Shown piece by piece: positions 63,001 to 64,000 of a stretch of 64,000 nucleotides of DNA. The notes beneath the pieces are model-generated. The model was not told the DNA's origin. It did not search any database and was given only the letters and a program-made list of their open reading frames with translations. Within the stretch, counting starts at the first letter, position 1; every line of letters begins with the position of its first letter. Source of the DNA: Variovorax sp. IB41 (GTDB taxonomy: Bacteria; Pseudomonadota; Gammaproteobacteria; Burkholderiales; Burkholderiaceae_C). The translations under genes and the position numbers were made by a program. Location of the stretch: positions 26,949-90,948 of the forward strand of contig NZ_JAEFCB010000004.1 in assembly GCF_016405905.1 (NCBI RefSeq), written 5' to 3'.

Positions 63001-64000
63001 CGAGTGCCATCTCGAGCCTGTCCACGAACTTGAGCACGACCGACAGCAGCGTGAGCAGCCTGTCGACTTCGACCGCCAGCGGCCTGAGCACGGCGACCAG
63101 CAGCATCGACAGCCTATCGACCTCGACATCCTCGGGCCTGAGCACTGCAACCAGCGGCATCTCCAGCCTGTCCGCCGGCCTGAGCACGACGGACAGCACC
63201 GTGAGCAGCCTGTCGACTTCCACCTCCTCGGGTCTGAGCACCGCGACGAGCGCCATCTCGAGCCTGTCCACGGGCCTGAGTACCACTGACAGCACCGTGA
63301 GCAGCCTGTCGACCTCGACCTCGAGTGGCCTGAGCACGGCCACGAGCAGCATCGACAGCTTGTCGACTTCCACGTCCTCGGGCCTGAGCACGGCGACCAG
63401 CGGCATCTCCAGCCTGTCCACGGGCTTGAGCACAACGAACAGCACCGTGAGCAGCCTGTCGACCTCGACCTCGACTGGCCTGAGCACCGCCACGAGCAGC
63501 ATCGACAGCTTGTCGACTTCCACGTCCTCGGGTCTTAGCACCGCGACCAGTGGCATCTCCAGCCTGTCCACGGGTCTGAGCACAACGAACAGCAGCGTCA
63601 GCAGTCTCTCGACTTCCACATCGAGCGGCCTGAGCACTGCAGCGAGCAGCATCGACAGCCTGTCGACGTCCACCTCCTCGGGTCTGAGCACCGCGACCAG
63701 TGGCATCTCCAGCCTGTCCACCGGCTTGAGCACAACGAACAGCTACGTCAGCAGCCTCTCGACTTCCACGTCGAGCGGCCTGAGCACTGCCACGAGCAGC
63801 ATCGACAGCCTGTCGACCTCTACGTCCTCGGGCCTGAGCACCGCCACGAGCAGCATCGACAGCCTGTCCACCTCCACGTCCTCGGGCCTGAGCACCGCGA
63901 CCAGCGGTATCTCGAGCCTGTCCACCGGCTTGAGCACGACCAACAGCAACGTCAGCAGTCTGTCGACTTCGACCTCCAGTGGACTGAGCACTGCCACGAG
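60075..64000 (+). CDS. Trimeric autotransporter adhesin (YadA-like), 5' part only
   Basis: A frame with a GTG start at 60075 stays open to the right edge (at least 1308 codons); the membrane anchor is not in the window. ESPR and signal peptide occupy about residues 1-55 ('SLGAWVAVSE', hydrophobic 'VGVLLTGISL', cleavage near 'VHAQ'). The head (about 57-630) is a long series of YadA-type repeats of the form A-x-A-x-G about every 14 residues ('NAIAVGAYAGASGDRSLAVG' and similar). A neck follows ('LTNVAAGRITATSTDAINGSQL', about 655-677), then a Ser/Thr/Leu-rich stalk, a second neck-like element ('LTNVAAG' then 'TDAVNFGQL', about 867-890), and a coiled-coil stalk of 14- and 18-residue modules ('SSLSTGLSTTNSSV', 'DSLSTSTSSGLSTATSGI'). 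The family mediates adhesion and biofilm formation as surface trimers. A GTG with a weak ribosome-binding site may keep expression low. Confidence 0.92.
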   Translation, partial: MNKSHKSIWSESLGAWVAVSETTSARGKRSKRASVAAAATVGVLLTGISLDDVHAQAYGTEATAKGTSAVAVGYQSNASNDNAIAVGAYAGASGDRSLAVGSAAAATAQFAVAVGRKSNASAENAVALGQSANSLAANATAIGTLSSAGGTNSIAVGTESSARGGDATALGSQADASADNAVAVGYQSKGLAKNVLAIGTRAMGNAANAIALGTDSSATGNESIAFGTKSSTGWSNAIAIGFSAKTGANGFGANAIAFGTLSNASESGSIAFGAGSIAAAGDAIAIGSQTIVSGYGSIALGVRSNAGALASIAVGEASNASANNAVAIGKSTRALVEGAVAIGYGSNAIGKGSLAVGSAAEAAGASSTALGRHAQTLGRDAVALGGGDQDNNGAKALGDEAIAIGHASTVAAGATKSIAIGSNANVTGTSAVAFGVNAKANGNGALAFGNGASALFEGDMAFGRNALAQSTLDEGQLRPATAFGFAATANSVGSAAFGAMAEASGYRATALGFAAQATGRQGVAVGTNSTANGGDSTAVGGFANASADWTTALGNSAHASGSGATAVGGNVHDGARAGAADSIAIGGQSEVTVAATAGIAIGLDAFSSNARSVALGDGASTASAKPVAAATVGGVTYGNFAGTSPVGVVSIGDTDAERQLTNVAAGRITATSTDAINGSQLYAGLSTTSSSVRSLSSSTSSGLSTASSGLSSLSTGLSSTNSSVVSLSASTSSGLSTATSGISSLSTGLSTAASGISSLSTALSTSTSGISSLSSGLISTNGALSSLSSSASTGLSTAASGISSLSVGLSTTGEAIVSLSASTSTGLSTATSGIGSLSTGLSNSVQYDDASHTKITLGGVGATSPVILTNVAAGVNPTDAVNFGQLTSLSTSVSSDVSSLSTGLSSTGSSVGSLSASTSSGLSTAASGVASLSTGLSATNSSLGSLSASMSSGLSTATSSIGSLSTSTSSGLSIATSAISSLSTNLSTTDSSVSSLSTSTASGLSTATSSIDSLSTSTSSGLSTATSGISSLSAGLSTTDSTVSSLSTSTSSGLSTATSAISSLSTGLSTTDSTVSSLSTSTSSGLSTATSSIDSLSTSTSSGLSTATSGISSLSTGLSTTNSTVSSLSTSTSTGLSTATSSIDSLSTSTSSGLSTATSGISSLSTGLSTTNSSVSSLSTSTSSGLSTAASSIDSLSTSTSSGLSTATSGISSLSTGLSTTNSYVSSLSTSTSSGLSTATSSIDSLSTSTSSGLSTATSSIDSLSTSTSSGLSTATSGISSLSTGLSTTNSNVSSLSTSTSSGLSTAT
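63205..64000 (+). repeat. Tandem DNA repeat, 150-bp period, in the adhesin stalk
   Basis: Units beginning with GCAG(C/T)CT(G/C)TCGAC start at 63301, 63451, 63601 and 63751, exactly 150 bp apart. The first spacing (63205 to 63301) is 96 bp and the last (63751 to 63955) is 204 bp, which differ by whole 54-bp modules. Each 150-bp unit encodes one 14-residue and two 18-residue modules. The repeat continues past the right edge. It is a likely site of length change by recombination. Confidence 0.9.

Noticed and set aside
62117..63733. 538-codon - frame with regular VDRLxxLLxVLRP repeats
   Set aside because: It only mirrors the adhesin stalk repeat read in antisense; the repeat unit happens to contain no antisense stop. 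The + frame has ESPR, head and neck domains.
63205..64000. CRISPR-like regular repeat
   Set aside because: The period is 150 bp, units are coding and contiguous with no unique spacers, and there are no cas genes.

Overview
The window is GC-rich (most genes use G or C at the third codon position) and has a gene order that is standard for Burkholderiales. The blocks leuCDB-asd-fimV-truA-trpFBA-accD, maf/yceD-rpmF-plsX-fabHDG-acpP-fabF, rpoE-rseA-rseB-mucD and lepA-lepB-rnc-era-recO-pdxJ-acpS-nagZ point to a chromosome of the family Comamonadaceae. Variovorax or a close relative is my inference; nothing in the window fixes the genus.

Layout. 1-697 is the start of a leftward, glycine-rich secreted protein that runs off the left edge. 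883-14008 is a rightward amino-acid and fatty-acid precursor block: a LysR regulator, leuCDB, asd, the polar-localisation protein FimV, truA, trpFBA and accD. 14088-20585 holds a YggT membrane protein, a family-2 glycosyltransferase, a Lon-substrate-domain protein, lysS, an Hsp70-like protein coupled to a small metallopeptidase, and a methyltransferase. From 20591 to 42354 nearly everything reads leftward. In transcription order this is yceD-rpmF-plsX-fabH-fabD-fabG-acpP-fabF-ygfX-like-rpoE-rseA-rseB-mucD, then a separate promoter and lepA-lepB-DUF4845-rnc-era-recO-pdxJ-acpS-nagZ, which continues into two glycosyltransferase-like genes. 42438-44931 is maf, an RsmI-like methyltransferase and an MFS transporter. 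44944-48134 is a leftward set: rluC, a HAD phosphatase, a Rieske protein and an SppA-like peptidase. 48682-51954 is rne with a leader of about 550 nt. 52242-56355 is hemC-hemD-hemX-hemY, divergent from ppc (56439-59282). An AT-rich stretch of about 790 bp then precedes a trimeric autotransporter adhesin that starts with GTG at 60075 and runs off the right edge.

How the genes work together. Most of the window is core metabolism: leucine, tryptophan and aspartate-family synthesis, malonyl-CoA and fatty-acid elongation, phospholipid initiation and early tetrapyrrole synthesis. Envelope-stress control and protein export and processing (RpoE module, LepB, SppA) sit with it. The accessory parts are the two extended-signal-peptide (ESPR) secreted proteins at the window ends and a small glycan-modification patch around 19.9-22.8 kb.

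The most unusual signals are not new enzyme families. They are: (i) the adhesin stalk, built from 14- and 18-residue modules encoded by an exact 150-bp DNA period; (ii) a lepA leader that combines a good promoter, a strong ribosome-binding site, a 103-codon frame ending TGATG on the lepA start, and an intrinsic terminator inside that frame; (iii) an intrinsic terminator that abuts the plsX start codon; and (iv) perfect palindromes and inverted repeats in the AT-rich regions upstream of both adhesin genes. I saw no tRNA, rRNA, CRISPR array, insertion sequence or prophage.
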